Of a stretch of 64,000 nt of DNA, positions 11,301 through 23,689 are shown piece by piece. Each line of letters opens with the position of its first letter. Within the stretch, counting starts at the first letter, position 1. The DNA is from Alitta virens (taxonomy: Eukaryota; Annelida; Polychaeta; Phyllodocida; Nereididae): positions 20,467,912-20,531,911 of the forward strand of contig OW028585.1 in the NCBI GenBank assembly GCA_932294295.1, read 5' to 3'. The notes beneath the pieces are model-generated. The model made no database searches and was not told the DNA's origin. It saw nothing but the letters and a program-made list of their open reading frames with translations. Both the position numbers and the translations under genes were made by a program.

Positions 11301-13957
11301 ATTAATAGGGAGTTATGAAACAGACTTATGTTATTCGTTTCTATTCCACCAATTATAAGAAATTTAAATCACCACAGAAACACTGACACTCAAGTTTTAA
11401 CTTTTTGCTGAGTGCAGGATAACGCTAAATGCATGATTGGAATTATGCTGTTGTAATGGCCGTTGAACTGTGTTATGAAGCAGTTATATTTTGATTGCAT
11501 TATGATTATTATGACCTTTTGCAGGCATTTTTAGTCAGTGATATATTTTTCTTATTTTAGATTACACCTGATTTTATTTCATTGCATCTTTTGAAATGAT
11601 TAGTAACGCAGAAAATATAAATTATTGTTAAAACTGGCTTGATGTAATTGTAAGTTTTTCAAATTATTTTATGACTTGCTTTTAGTAATATTTAGAGAAA
11701 GAAATTATGTTAACATACGCACATTTGATACGCATATGGAAATGGATCTCTATTAACATAGTTTTACAGTTATAAGGCTTATATATCTATAAAATATATT
11801 ACATATTCATGTAATACATTTTATCTGCAAATGAAGATATTGCCGGTTCTGGTAAGCCGGCAACAACCTCTCGGATCCTTGGAAAGAATACCGGTCGCTT
11901 TGAGAGATTTTCTAATTCAGGTTGAGATGTGGCATTCGGCAAGTCACCTTCTCTCCACTTGAGGGAGTGAAAGTCAGCTAATGTCTCTGCACATAACCTG
12001 AAAATAAAATTTAATAAATTAAGTTAATATGATAGTTAGGGAAAGTATGCATAGTGACTATATCCATAATGCAGATATTTTATCTAAACATTAATTATTG
12101 GAACACCAACTTGTCTTCTGTCTTGTCTTATCACTGCACAGGGAGATAACAGCCACTTAGATGCTTGCCTAACACTTGCTGGTGCAAAATAAATTTTTAT
12201 CAGTTGTTTAATCCTTACTTTTATCTGCATTGAATTTACATTTTTTAGATCACTTTTATAAGATTCCAAGTACTTATTTATTAACCTCCCATTGCATTGT
12301 TCTAATAATAAATTAAATAAAAACATAGGGAGCAGGTGGCATATTTGTTATTCACAACATATTGAATTTAAAAGGTACAATTTGTTATGACTGTAGATAC
12401 AGACTTTTAAATTATAAGATCAGTGATAAAGGATTGTGTGTGTTGCTTAAGATCTCACTCAAATGAAAGCCTTATTGATTGAAATTCATTTTAACGCGTT
12501 TGTCTATTGACAAACATTTTTTAATTTTATTTTTTACTTATTTTACTTGCATAAGCGTTAGTTACATTAAAGACAAATTGTAGGCTGAAAAGTTATATTT
12601 GGCAAACTGAGAGACACAATAGCATCCAGACAATTATGATATGCAATTAGGTCAAGCTTTTGCCTCAATAGGGTTTATAATAAAGTTTCAATTCCATAAT
12701 ATGATTAGATCTTATCTCACGTATACTATAATGCGAAGATATGCCCTTGACCCCTCTTCCCCCTCTCCCCTCTTACCCTAGGACTTGTACCCTCAATTGA
12801 TCTGTAAACCATGTATGTATTGGAATCACCCGATATGAGAGAGTAGCATTTGTATCAGTTCGGGAACTTCGGTACACCTCTAGTTTTAACTTACCTTAAT
12901 ATTTCAGGACATTGCAAATCAGCCCATTTCAAAACTCTGCCTGGAACACATTGAAGAATGCAGCCATTTTGGAAAGTTGCTGAAAAAGGATTGATTCGGC
13001 TACTACATTGTAGTTGTTAAAGCAATCACTTTATTTTGCTATTGTTTAAAAGTTGACATGAAATTTGATTTAACATTTTTTTCTTTTATAGTAATTGTTG
13101 GATGATCTTGTCAAGGTAGTACTGCAATCACAATTACAGAGATTACCACATTGTGTTCTCCATTTTGATTGGTTAAATTTGAAAGTTTATAGGTATTTGT
13201 ATTTATGCACCTATTTCATTATGTACTGAATACTGTTGCTTAATATATCAATGTATCAATTCGGATGAATATTTGGAATAGAAAATCGTAATGATTCATT
13301 CTTGTCTTTGTTCTGAATAAGTAAATGTATCAATTTTGTTGAATATTACCCAATATTTTTCCACATAGGCCAGCTTCTGAGGCTATGGCGATGACAGGAA
13401 TTTCATTTTTATAATTGAAGCATGCCACTTCTCTTTCATGATGGTTAATTTTTAAGACTATTGCATCATCAAATTCATCAGCACTGTCATCTGCATTGTG
13501 GCATGTCGCCGTTTGGTTCATAAGTCCTTCTGCAGGATACTGAATTACAGAAATAAATTAAAGGACTACCTATAAGTTATCAGTAGCGACACTACCAACT
13601 TCACAATTTGTAACCATAAGTCTTTCTCAATTCCTTAGAAACTTGCTAAATATGCAGTTATCTCACCAATTAGTTTGTCATATTATGTTTAAAAATGTTC
13701 ACTGGTAAGGTCATTCTCATCTATACACTTTAGAGCGCACATTGTCCAAAGTATTCACCCGAAGTGTGTATTAACAACATGCATCTTATCCAACTAAGTA
13801 AAACAATCTGAAATAATGTAACAATTAATTGTAAAGATTATCCCACCTTGATTGTTGCATTCTTCCAGTCTGGTCTGACAATTTTTATGAGTCTGTTGAT
13901 GTCTTCTTCGTTATTTCCGCTCTTAATTCTGATGTCTAATTTTTTCCAGTTGTACAT
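8317..13957 (-). CDS. Ethanolamine kinase-like gene, nine exons, apparently intact (copy A)
   Basis: Predicted to phosphorylate ethanolamine with ATP, the first step of the CDP-ethanolamine pathway. Minus-strand exons: 13957-13847, 13539-13350, 12979-12895, 11997-11818, 10942-10803, 9916-9821, 9173-9019, 8928-8846, 8461-8317. All introns are GT-AG, phases fit, and the join is 1,185 nt (394 aa). Seen in the translation: an N-terminal RPDW block, PAEGLMNQT where ETNK proteins have TDGITNKL, the phosphotransferase motif HxDxxxxN as H222-N-D224 to N229 (FSHNDFQFNN), and the metal-binding IDYE with D242. These are choline/ethanolamine kinase family signatures. The overall pattern is closer to ETNK than to choline kinase. 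The donor after exon 4 (AT|GTATTA) is weak. Two mobile elements sit in introns 5 and 6. The start is the ATG opening exon 1; an upstream coding exon is not excluded. Confidence 0.85.
9188..9229 (+). repeat. GAATA microsatellite next to exon 7 acceptor of kinase copy A
   Basis: Degenerate (GAATA)n tract lying just upstream (minus sense) of the exon 7 acceptor. Copy B has a related tract in the same place (31941-32010), so the microsatellite predates the duplication. Confidence 0.8.
9322..9555. mobile_element. MITE, ~234 bp, in intron 6 of kinase copy A
   Basis: Terminal inverted repeats of ~22 bp: AAGGGGCATTCACACTGTCA at the left, and the right end reads AAGGGGCGTTCACACTGTCA on the opposite strand, with the inverted similarity continuing into ATAAGACC. 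No coding capacity. Bordered by TAA/TTAA-like bases, so target-site length is uncertain. Confidence 0.75.
9991..10783. mobile_element. Foldback element, 793 bp, in intron 5 of kinase copy A
   Basis: Long inverted repeat: TTTTAGTCAGGAGGCTGA at the left end matches, inverted, the right end (TTTTAGTCCGGGGGCTGA). The arms continue with imperfect homology for most of the element. A second, nearly perfect inner palindrome (about 10229-10356) contains two ~40 bp arms around a loop with GTATCCATGGCAAC. Intron 5 is 886 bp here and 93 bp at the same place in copy B. Subtracting 793 leaves exactly 93, supporting these boundaries. Confidence 0.8.
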
Positions 13958-14763
13958 TATTGGTTTACGTACACAGCTTTACATTTATGCACTATTAAGA
14001 TATATAATGTACCGCCAGTTGTTATCACTTGGAAGTGACTGGCACATACTAATACTGATAAACTGACTGTAACAAACCTTCAAGGTCATCAATCTGTGTT
14101 CGTTTTTTGTGACGTTCATAGAAAAGCTGTTAACCCAATTTTTTTCATTATACTTGGTGAATACTGATGCACTGATGTGCAGATATATGAAGTTTGTATG
14201 TGACAATATTATGCCATTACAGTTTTCGGCCTAATATATAACAATACTTGACATGAACTGGTATGCACTGACAAATTCTATTCCATTTCAAAAAACAAAA
14301 CAAAAAACCGTCCCCATGCAAGTTGGATAGTGTATTCCAGAAGTTATACATCATGATGCTTAGAACATGCTCAAAAAAGCTTTAATGCTAATTCCAAACA
14401 GGGAGGCATCCAACAGGTCCATCAATGTAAATCAGGTTTTACAGTCTGTTATCACTTGACAGGGGTCTCTGCCAAATTTACATTTACAGCCTTGGGTGTG
14501 TTTGCAGAAAGATCTGTTCAACACCTCCATGCCATGATGGGGGTCTGCACAAGCTACCTAATAACATCCACACGAATTGATATACCTTATTATATGATTA
14601 TGATCAGAGCTTGTTAAATTCAAGGAAATAGGGTAGCTGAAGTTAATGACATCTTAACCTATAAGGTTGAAGCAAAAATAAATCATGTCATGTAAGGCTA
14701 GCGTCAATAGCGCAAGATACTGTTAATTACTTAACAAAGTCTGCTGCAGTAGTACACAAATGC
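13958..14763. other. 5' flank of kinase copy A, nothing recognised
   Basis: Upstream region of the copy A gene; probably contains its promoter, but I see no clear TATA box or other site. No coding frame of interest. Confidence 0.4.
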
Positions 14764-15119
14764 TTAGGCATGGTGTGGCATTGGTGCTAGATGGTATTTT
14801 AGATCTGGTTGAAAAATTTGGCATGCATCAGTTCGGTTGTGATCAGCAAGCATCTTAAGTGTATTATCCAGGTCGTGTTCAACTTCATCATCATGGACTG
14901 ACGAAAAATCACTGGTGGGGTTCATGACAGCCATAGTTAGATACTTATCTGCACTAAGGTTTTCATCATCAGAGCTTGAATTTGCTTGATCATCAGAGCC
15001 AGGATTTTCCTGAGGTGACTCAGGATTACTAGCAGAAGTACAGTCTTGTTCAATGTCGATGTTTCTAAGGGGAGGAACACTGGGGTCCACCTCAGCAGCA
15101 GTAGCAGCCACATTCCCAT
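14764..15119 (-). CDS. Unidentified acidic, Ser/Asp-rich open frame (~115 aa)
   Basis: An open minus-strand frame ending in TAA with protein-like, low-complexity composition: rich in D, E, S, P and N, with SSSDDEN and VHDDEVEHD runs and a C-terminus PMPHHA. It has no start I trust; an in-frame GTG lies near 15111. I do not recognise the family. It abuts the 5' side of the BEL/Pao relic and could be an exon of a host gene, part of another element's N-terminal region, or chance. Confidence 0.25.
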
Positions 15120-16600
15120 GTATTGAACTAGTAACCTTGTGTTACATTCTATGCACAGAATGTTACTTTATTGTACATGAGTCCTCTTAAAGTTATTATT
15201 GTAAACTTCTCGTTTATTGTCCTATCTATTTGTATTTTGCGGAAATACGCATACACAATTTAGAAGTAAATTATTCCTTTTCTTTCTTTTGTTTATACAT
15301 ATGGTTTCTTACACATGTTTTTTTTTCCATTATTGGCGGTGTAATCTACTCAAATAGTCATCTTGTGTCCTCATTTACGTACCGAAGCCAACAGTAATAA
15401 CAACATAACAAGATGTCTAGTGAGGGTGAGACTGCAGATGAAGTAAAGATCCACTGGCAAAAAGGAAAGGGCATCTGTTATTCAACGTATCAAGTTTTTG
15501 ACCCAATATCAAGCAGAAGATGACTCCAATCTTGTGCACAAGGGTATTGAGAAACTGAAAGCAACCTTCAGGAAGTCCAAGCAAGGTATACTCGAAGAAA
15601 GTGACCATTATGTCTTTGAGGTCCAGTGCAACTACATTGACTGTGACATATCAAAAGAATGGTTAAAAGCCAGAGTAAATAGTATTGAATCAGAAGTTGC
15701 AACTAATTCACAGACTGCAGTTAACAAAAATGATCTGCTCAGCATGTTGAACCTCCCTAAGCTAGAGCTCCTGAAATTTGACGGAGATCCTCCAGAATAT
15801 CACACGTTTATGGCCATTTTTCATGAATCTGTTGACAAGATGTGTGACAATGGTAGAATCAAGTTAACTCGCCTCTTGCAGTACACTGTGGGTAGGGCCC
15901 ATGATGCTGTATGGCCATGTATGTTAATGGATGGTGACTCTGGATACAAGCGAGCAAGACAGTTACTGCTGCAAAGATTTGGTAACAATCACTTGGTTTT
16001 CGCAAAGGCTTGTTAATGGCTTAAAGAATGGTAAACCATCAAATCTGCAGAAGCGCTAGTGGAGTTATCGTGTTGAACAGTCAAGTAGAGCAACTTCAAC
16101 CTTATGCGAGAAACAGATGGAGACGTAGAGCTATAGAAATTAAAGCAGAGTTAGACAGATATCCGAATTTTGATGAATTTGTTTGTATCTGAGGAAGCAA
16201 TAGAGGCTTCTGATCCTGTGTATGGTTCCTTGAATAGTAGCTCATGTGAAAAATTGAGTACAAGAAAGTATGTTTGTCCAATGTGTAACAATAAACATCG
16301 CTTATTTGCAAATCATGTTACTGCCAATTATAGGAAAAATTCAGTATGTACAGTCCCTGGTTGTGGCAAACGCCATACAAAGTTCATCCATACCAGTGGT
16401 AACAGTCATGGTGCTGAGTGCATTAGCGCTACAGTTCTGCTCCAGAAACACATTTTAACACAATTTTTAGCAATTGTATTTTTGAAGATTTCCCAATTAG
16501 GCTGTCCCTGTGATGACAGATGGCCCGCTCTGCATGGAGATTGAAAAATGACTTGAATCAGGCAAGGTGTCACAAACTTCCGAGAGTGACTCACCGTTGT
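15120..16600 (+). mobile_element. BEL/Pao LTR retrotransposon relic (gag region only)
   Basis: From 15412 an ATG opens a short gag-like N-terminus that is frameshifted before 15500. The frame through 15498-16016 has the DUF1759-type block of BEL/Pao gag (LPKLELLKFDGDPPEYHTFM, then GYKRARQLLLQRFG). After a stop and frameshift, 16262-16400 carries the zinc-knuckle segment CPMCNNKHRLF with CTVPGCGKRHTKFIHT, also typical of BEL/Pao. No protease, reverse transcriptase or integrase follows. The non-coding stretch before 15412 may be the 5' LTR, but no second LTR is visible to confirm it. Dead copy. Confidence 0.8.
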
Positions 16601-16894
16601 TGGGAGAAAGTTTCCAAACTTAAATTGGACATTTACTTAATACTTTTTTAATAGTGTTAACATAAATCTAAAAATTGTTTTATTTCCTACATTCGCTAAC
16701 CTAGCATGCCACATTTTATAATGAAAGCCATAAAAGTCAGTCTATATTTTAATATTTCATCTTATTGCTGTATTCTCTATATATTAGACATTGCATATCA
16801 CCTGAATGATAAGGAAAAAGAGCCAAAACAACAATTTGAAACACTATTGCCTGTTGTTCAATGTTTTTCACATTTTGTAAAACAAACACTTAAT

Positions 16895-16949
16895 GTTGCC
16901 TGTTTTCTATGTGAGGCTCGCTGAGGGTTTTGCTGCAGCGCAACCTTTG
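16895..16949 (+). repeat. ~55 bp repeat, copy 1 (partner at 20931-20987)
   Basis: A segment reading CGCTGAGGGTTTTGCTGCAG, with flanking similarity, recurs at 20931-20987 in the same orientation (CGCTGAGGGTTTAGCTGCAG). It lies at the border between the BEL/Pao region and the kinase relic and may be an element terminus. Confidence 0.6.
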
Positions 16950-17929
16950 TTTGAATATGATCCTACATGGCCTGATGAATCTTCGATTTGTTAGCTCTAA
17001 ATTTGTGACTTTTGCATCTGTGTAGCATAGGTAAAAAATTGGCAAGATAAAAAACCTACAAAGTTCCATCCAAAGTCTTCAACTAAGTGAGGAATATCAG
17101 AGGCTGCATTGTTAAAGCCAGTGCATTCGCAGTCAATCAGAATGAAACAAAGTGACAAAAATAGCACAAAAATAGAGCTATCACCTCTTGAATAAGATGA
17201 AAGAACTTATTTTTTTGTTTCATTGTAAATTATATTGTTGAATTGAAAGTCATTGTGGGAAAAAAACTACTGGAAGGTTCAACATGTCCACAAATCGTGA
17301 TATGAAATCAACTTCTGACAACAAATCTGACCTTGTTCATAGTTCGGTGGTCAACCTTTTGAAAGTGATGTAAATTTCATTTTGTGGGTATCTTACTCAC
17401 ATTATTCAATTCCATGTTATTTATGTGAAAGTAGTTAAATTGATATTGAAAAATCGTGTGGATTCATAATGAGCAAATATTGGCTTGAATCATGATGCTT
17501 GTCCATGCATAAAATTAAATTTACAATTTTCAACATTTTTTGCTACATAGTTGAAAACTACAAAATTTATGGCGAATGTACAGCAATGAAGAAAGTGAGA
17601 GAAGCCAGGCAAAGATGAAAGCTGTTCAATTCCATGTTATGTGAAAGTGCATGTTGACATGTTGAACCTTCAAAGACCTACTACACTACACATATGAAAA
17701 TGGGTTGGTATAAACGTAGCTATAAGGCTTATATATCTATATAGTGTTTCACAATAGGTTAATTGATTTAGTAAAACTTGTCTGCCAATGAAGATGTAGC
17801 ATGCTCTGGTAAACGGGCAACAAGTTCTCGTATCCTTGGAAACAGTATCGGTCGCTTTGTGAGATATTCTAATTCGGGTTGAGATGTGGCATTCGGCAAG
17901 TCACCCTCTCTCCACTTGAGGGAGTAAGA
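16946..17929 (-). pseudogene. Ethanolamine kinase pseudogene, exons 4-6 only (copy C)
   Basis: Minus-strand homology to exons 4 (17929-~17773), 5 (~17366-17215) and 6 (~17150-17050) of copy A, including parts of the introns. Exon 4 is cut at 17929 where a LINE begins, and its donor GT is lost. Exon 5 has a TGG-to-TGA stop early on and an extra T in the run before the HND motif. Exon 6 lacks ~10 bp including its acceptor AG, though its donor survives. Exons 1-3 and 7-9 are not found nearby. Non-functional. Confidence 0.85.
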
Positions 17930-18692
17930 AGTCTGTACCTATGAATGAGTGAGTTTTCTCCATATCTTACCTGACTACTTCACTATCAACTTCAATATTC
18001 AACAACAACAGTCAAGTCACCAATATAATACAAGACATCATAGATTTATGATTCCTAGAGTACATCACAAATTTGCTGAATGTACTGTACGCTATCAGCT
18101 TACTTTACTCCTCGATAAAAATGTTGAATGTATTTTAGATAAAGTTTTGACACATAGTGAGTATGGTTTTTCCCATTATATAAAAAAGTACCTGACTGGT
18201 CAATATGTAGAAAGATGCAACATCCCAAATTGTTATATTTGCCAAGCTACAAACTAGTGCAAAACTATTTCCACCTCCCCCTTACCCAACATATACAGGT
18301 TATTTGTAAATTTACATACGTACCAGAAGATGTTAAATTGAAAATATCTTCATATGCTCGCACATTCATAATTCAGCCATCCTATATTGCTCATCATCAT
18401 ATATCATACAATTTGTTCTCTCTTCTTCTCTTTCTCTTATTTTGTAAGCATTGAGAATTAGTTTATTATTATTATGTTTTAACTATGTACTGATTAAATT
18501 ATAAATCCATAGCAATATAACTGATACACAGAACCACAAGGGGGCGTGATGATAGCGTTGTTACCACAACTTAGTCACTGCCTCCTTGGCCTCCTTGACC
18601 ATATAGTATAATAATTTATATATAGTTGTACCAGACAGATTTATTTATGTAAATGTATGGTCAAAATAAAATATTCTTGAGTCTTGAGTCTT
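17930..18692 (+). mobile_element. LINE 3' fragment with (TTGAGTC)n tail
   Basis: Interrupts exon 4 of kinase copy C at 17929/17930. Encodes the C-terminal end of a LINE ORF2-like protein: YNTRHHRFMIPR, THSEYGFSHYIKKY, then the Cys-rich CNIPNCYICQA. An AT-rich 3' UTR follows and a tail of repeated CTTGAGT units ends near 18692. 5'-truncated, as usual for target-primed insertions. A piece of a similar 3' UTR lies at 36960-37050. Confidence 0.75.
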
Positions 18693-20930
18693 AGAAAGCT
18701 TTGAAGCAAGAGAAAGCATGTCATGCAGGAAGAGTTTGAACAGTGTAAGATATTGCTCTTTAGTTAATATGTAAGGCTTAATAATTTGTCTCACAGCTGC
18801 GGCATTAGTAAATAATTCTTTGGGCCACATGACATATGCCATTTAGACAGCATTATTTGGCAAATAACCGCAATTCACGGGTTGTGGTAAAATATGACCA
18901 CACATCAAGGAAGTTGGTAGTGTCAGACTGCGATTGGCAGCATGCCCATATGACTGGCTTAAGTGGTATGCCCAGAACTGTCACATTCGAGATGTTCCCA
19001 CTGAACTACTTAAGAGCTTCAATTGAAAGAGGATGGTATATGTTTCACCACTCAAACACGGTCATAACATAAGGGCAAGGTAACTTCAATTGTCCTGTAT
19101 TTCTAAGATTTTTGTTGCGGTGTTAGTTCCAATTTTAGATTAATAGCATCAATTATGCTTGATAGTGGCCATCTTGGACGTCATCTTTGATATTTCAAAA
19201 TACATGCTGCTGACAAAATTTAGTTGTCAAGAATAGAATAAAGCTCCCCTATCTTGCATGATATCACTTATAAAATTTTGGACAAACATTGCTAAAGTAG
19301 GAATTATGGCAGTAATGTGGAAGTTTAGTCACTTGCACAATTCACTGAAAAATGACTTACACATTTCAAACTGGTTGTCATGGCAACATTATTTATTTAA
19401 CAAAACTGAAATCATGTGAATGATAATGGCAGGTGTTGGTTGTGCCAAAGCATGCCTTATTTGTTGATAATATATATTACATGAATAAAGAAAAAAACTT
19501 CTAATATGTACTATTGGTAAAGATTAGCAAAAACACCACTTGTTTTGTGACCATGGCAACAGGGTTTTATACAATCTTTAAACTATAAAAAGTTTTTTTC
19601 AATAACTGTAGATACCTGTTCATTTTGGCCAAATATCAAATTTTTCATTTGTTTTGCCAAAGTTAGAGAATATAATAAGTTTCAATATTGGGTTTAAAAA
19701 TTAAGGGACTTGTTGCCATGGAAACAAATTTTAAGACCCTTAGTTACCACTTTCGACATGGCAAGCATAAAAATTCATAAAATTGAGGAACTTGGGATTA
19801 AAATGATGTGTAATATGACCATCAGGTCCTTACGTGTCACCAACTTCCTAAAATACAAGTAAATAAAAGCTTGAAGGTTAATTTGTATAAAATTATACCC
19901 AATATCTTTATGTGGCATAACATTATTGCTGAATTTCATATATATTCCTTAGGATCATTGCCATAGCCCATATATGGCTATTTTGGACAAATAAATGATA
20001 ATCTTTGTTGTAGATTAGTTAGGGGAACATGCTATTGTGTTGATATTTCTAGTGAACTCAATACTCCTTATTGTGCATAAAATCTTTGAAACAGAACAAT
20101 TAAATGTCAAGAAAAGAATAGAGAATACTTTTATGCTCACTTGGCGGGAGGGCTCTGAACATAATGGATTGCTGTTAATACAGGGTTCCTGCAGGCTTAC
20201 CTTCGTAAGACATAAGATATTTGTAGGACATTATAATATCATGCGCGGATGAAAAATAAGACCTCTAATATAGTAATATACACCAATATATTTAATTTTA
20301 TCGTCAAAAAAACATTCAGGGTATTGGCTATTTAAGCAATAAAATAAACGCAGTTCTTGTGTGTTTAAAGAAAGTTCATAATTTTTATTCATTTATATTT
20401 ACCAAATTGTCTGAATATTACAATGTGGATGTTAATATCCAAGTATATTTGCATCAAAATAAACCATGTAAGACTTAGTGGACAAAAGTAAGACTTAATA
20501 CGGGCCTTAATTTTTACAAAAATAAAGTATGACTTTTTTATAACCCATGGGAACACTATTATTTTACACTTGACAGAATATAATGAACAAATGAAGAAAT
20601 TTAAGAGTAAAAAAAATAGGACATCTTGGACTCTAATTAGCATTGCATAACAGGCTATGGAATCCAAGTGGCAATTGTTTCGGTTCATCGCACACACTAT
20701 ATAAACACTCAAGAAATAATATTTTTGTAAAACATAGCCAATATATGTCAGTGTGGCTATCACAAGGCACCAGTAGGCCATATAGAGTGTTACTGCATAC
20801 AATTTCATAAGGGAAAGTGCATTAGTGTTAGAGTTTAGAGAAACAAAAGTGTGTGTTAGGGTTCTGCTCTGGAAATGAAAGTGTAAACCCCGCCCTCCAG
20901 CCTGGCGGACGAACACATAACAATTTAAAT
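18693..20930. other. Intergenic, low-complexity AT-rich DNA
   Basis: No gene supported. Contains a short open frame 18836-19072 of unknown nature and three X-box-like palindromes (19374, 19547, 19712). The 175-codon minus frame at 20389-20916 looks like chance. Confidence 0.4.
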
Positions 20931-20987
20931 GATGCCTGTGTGCTATGTGGGATTCGCTGAGGGTTTAGCTGCAGCGCAGCCTATTTT
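20931..20987 (+). repeat. ~55 bp repeat, copy 2 (partner at 16895-16949)
   Basis: Second copy of the segment with CGCTGAGGGTTTAGCTGCAG, followed immediately by the MULE-like relic. This makes a transposon terminus a reasonable guess. Confidence 0.55.
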
Positions 20988-21009
20988 TTGTTAAACTCAC
21001 GATCATGCC

Positions 21010-21250
21010 CAAATGAACAACAAAACTAGTATAGGTGGAGAAAAGCTGATGGAAGTGATGCTGAATCTTCTCAAAAGAGAATCCAAAGCAAAAGTGTTAA
21101 GATCACCAAGGATAATGCCTTACAAATGGTGTCTCTTCAAACGTCAGAAATGTTAAGATTGTTCAGTGCATATCCTGATATCTTAATGATTGATGGAACA
21201 TGCAAAGTTAATAAAAATAGGAAAATATATCCATTTTGCAAACTGCACTG
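21010..21250 (+). pseudogene. MULE/ZSWIM-type transposase relic
   Basis: The frame from ~21097 reads TSEMLRLFSAYPDILMIDGT then CKVNKNRKIYPF. This is the characteristic FxxYPDxxxxDGTYKVN block around the first catalytic Asp of MULE-like transposases, also kept in ZSWIM1/3-type domesticated proteins (family knowledge). Upstream coding similarity is frameshifted and it stops at TGA after KLH. A fragment of ~50 codons only. Confidence 0.6.
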
Positions 21251-22775
21251 ACCTAATTCATCAGACAACTATATTTTCTTATTCGTATATTATTTACATC
21301 TTGGCATTCGTCACCATTACATAACACCACAGTCCAACTGTTTTTAAGAAAATGCCAAACACCTCTCAAAAGTCTAAATAACCCAACCTGACCTGAGCAC
21401 TTTGATAAGAATGAAAAAATTGACCTACCTGCAAATGTAAACAAGCTGTGATTGGTTCATTGTCAGACCATTGCAAGAAAGTTTGAAATGTGTTCTACAC
21501 ACCTCCATCACTCCGCAACCAATCAGAGGCCATCCTCTGGGCATTAGCATCCAGCCTAACAAACTAATTATATGAATTTCTGTGATATGAATATGTAAGC
21601 CAGCCATGTCAATCAACTGATGCATGTGATCAATGATACCCAAAAACATATCTGTACACTATTTTAGACATATTCTTACAAAATTTTGTATGCATGTAGG
21701 TGCTGTAGTGTGTGAGTTCTGCTTTTCTCTAAATATTAGACACTGTAGTCGAAGATATTAAATAAGAAAAACCCCTCAAAAAAAGGATTTATTCCGGTGT
21801 TTTATGATGAATGAATGACTTTTTAAGGACATTTGATTTCTTTGATCAAATGAGATTTTACCATTAAAATTAGGATGATAAATTGTTTTGATGTTGTGTG
21901 ACACACGCTCTAATTTAGATTGACAAGTCTATTTAAAACCGCCATATGATCTAAAAGTACAGTTTTCCTAGGTGACAACAATTGTTTTTATTGCACACGA
22001 TAGCTATACATAAATAGATAATAAACAGTATGAATAGGTCTTTTTTACCTAATATTTCCTCAAAGCAAGCATGTTCACTTTTGTGAAAAAGAGAAATTTC
22101 TTGCTGATAACACCTAGGCTCAGTATACATATATTTGCCATTTTCTTCTGAATCCTCACTCTACAGCTACATCTATATCTAACATAACAGCTTTTAAAAC
22201 ATTGTACAATTAGATCTATATGCAGCATACTTTTACGTCACCACTTCCAACCCCTTACGATCTATTGAATTTCCCACCAAAAATGGACTCATTCATCATA
22301 GGAGGCAGTACTCCAGTACGAATGTATCATTTTCCCATACGGTATTCTTTGAGGTATAATGCTATTGTTACACTCATAGACATCTCTTCAATGTACTAAA
22401 ATATGCCATTTGCATATTCTATTATTACATTCTTATGTGTCACACCAAGGGCCGGTCCTAGTACTTGCACGGTTTGCAGCTTTGAGCAAGGCCTAATATT
22501 ACCATTGTGCGGGGCTTATTTAGGTGCAGGGCCCAACAAAGCTGCCTTTCTTACACCCAGATCATCTGATTAGCTCATGAATATTAATTAGCTACATCTT
22601 TCGTTACTCCATTTCAAATAAATATTCCGGTGCACTGCTCATCATTTATAAGGATGGCCAAGGTCACCGGAATGTAAATGCAAGACTAATCTTCTGATAA
22701 GAGCAGCTTTTTAGTTTGTTGACATATATTTGTTTTCTGCACATGAATAACAACATATTTTGATTTATTTTACAG
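21251..22775. other. Intergenic, nothing recognised
   Basis: AT-rich; no coding frame supported. A short inverted repeat (ATTCCGGTG ... CACCGGAAT) spans ~22626-22674. Confidence 0.4.
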
Positions 22776-22866
22776 TCTTTCAATGTGCTTCAAAAGGATA
22801 TACCTCCAAGGAAAAGATGAAATGGTAAAATTGCTATCCAGTCTTGATGAAAATGATAGACAGTAG
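22776..22866 (+). pseudogene. Inverted last-exon fragment of an ethanolamine kinase paralog (copy D)
   Basis: Plus-strand match to the last exon of copy A, preceded by a good acceptor (TTTATTTTACAG). It reads in phase 2 as MCFKRIYLQGKDEMVKLL, then SSLDENDRQ and a TAG stop. The frame is open, but no other exon lies upstream within reach. Orientation is opposite to the other three copies. Confidence 0.75.
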
Positions 22867-23463
22867 TCAACAACAACCAATCATATAATGATAAAAATGA
22901 TGTCTCAGGCACCTGTAGCTGCAATATACACTAAAGTGTAGCAATAGAAAGTTTTAAGAAAATTAAGTATCAAGTAAAGTGGAAACAACAATTTAAGCCA
23001 CCCCTGGTTCACGTATCGTTATGTTTCATGTTGGCAAAATGCTTTACTTTTGTTTACTGTTTTATTCTTGTATGACTGTAAATAAACTTTGTCTCATCTC
23101 TTATCTCATCTCATCTTATCTTAACTTAAGAATATGTATTGGCATGACAAAGGAATCTAAGTGAGCCACTGATTGCTACAAATCAAGTTTTAATTATTTC
23201 TGTCAAAGCTGCATTAAAAAAAACTTGGAAACTAAGCTCCAGAGGAGAGAGATGTGTTCCAGAGGACTTGATGTGAATCCAGGACTCTCATTGACAGAGG
23301 GAATGTGTTAGTTAACCAGTGGGAGTCCTGCATTCACATGACATTGATACTCTGGAGCAGCTCCCTGCCCTAGAATGTCCATGTCTATGAAAGTGGCTGT
23401 AATCAGGACCAAAATTATGCCTGAGACTTGGAATTTCTAGTACTAAATCATTGTGTATTGAAA

Positions 23464-23590
23464 TAATTAAGAAATTCCAAAAACTCCCTATGGGGTTTTG
23501 TGTCTTAGGATATGTCCGACACCTTTGAAGTTTTGTTCCAACTGATTCACTGACAACCAAAACAGAAATTATCACTCTTGCCACAAGACA
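23464..23590 (-). pseudogene. C-terminal relic of a second Methuselah-like receptor
   Basis: Nucleotide and protein similarity to the 3' end of the intact receptor at 24767-29049: the TM7/tail block (KLQRCRTYPKTQNPIGS here, RTRLRRRWTNPITQNSSG there) and its flanks align in the same orientation. Only this short segment survives; upstream the region is taken over by another repeat and a SINE. Confidence 0.6.
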
Positions 23591-23689
23591 TCTTCCTAAA
23601 GCAAGGCCAACTTCCGTGCAAAGCTAAGCTAGGCAGCCTTGCTTATTTACCTGGTTTATAAATGCTTATACATTTTTATTGGTCACAAA

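Noticed and set aside
20389..20916. 175-codon open minus-strand frame
   Set aside because: Composition follows local AT-rich DNA (long hydrophobic/aromatic runs), no domain, no splice context; judged a chance frame.
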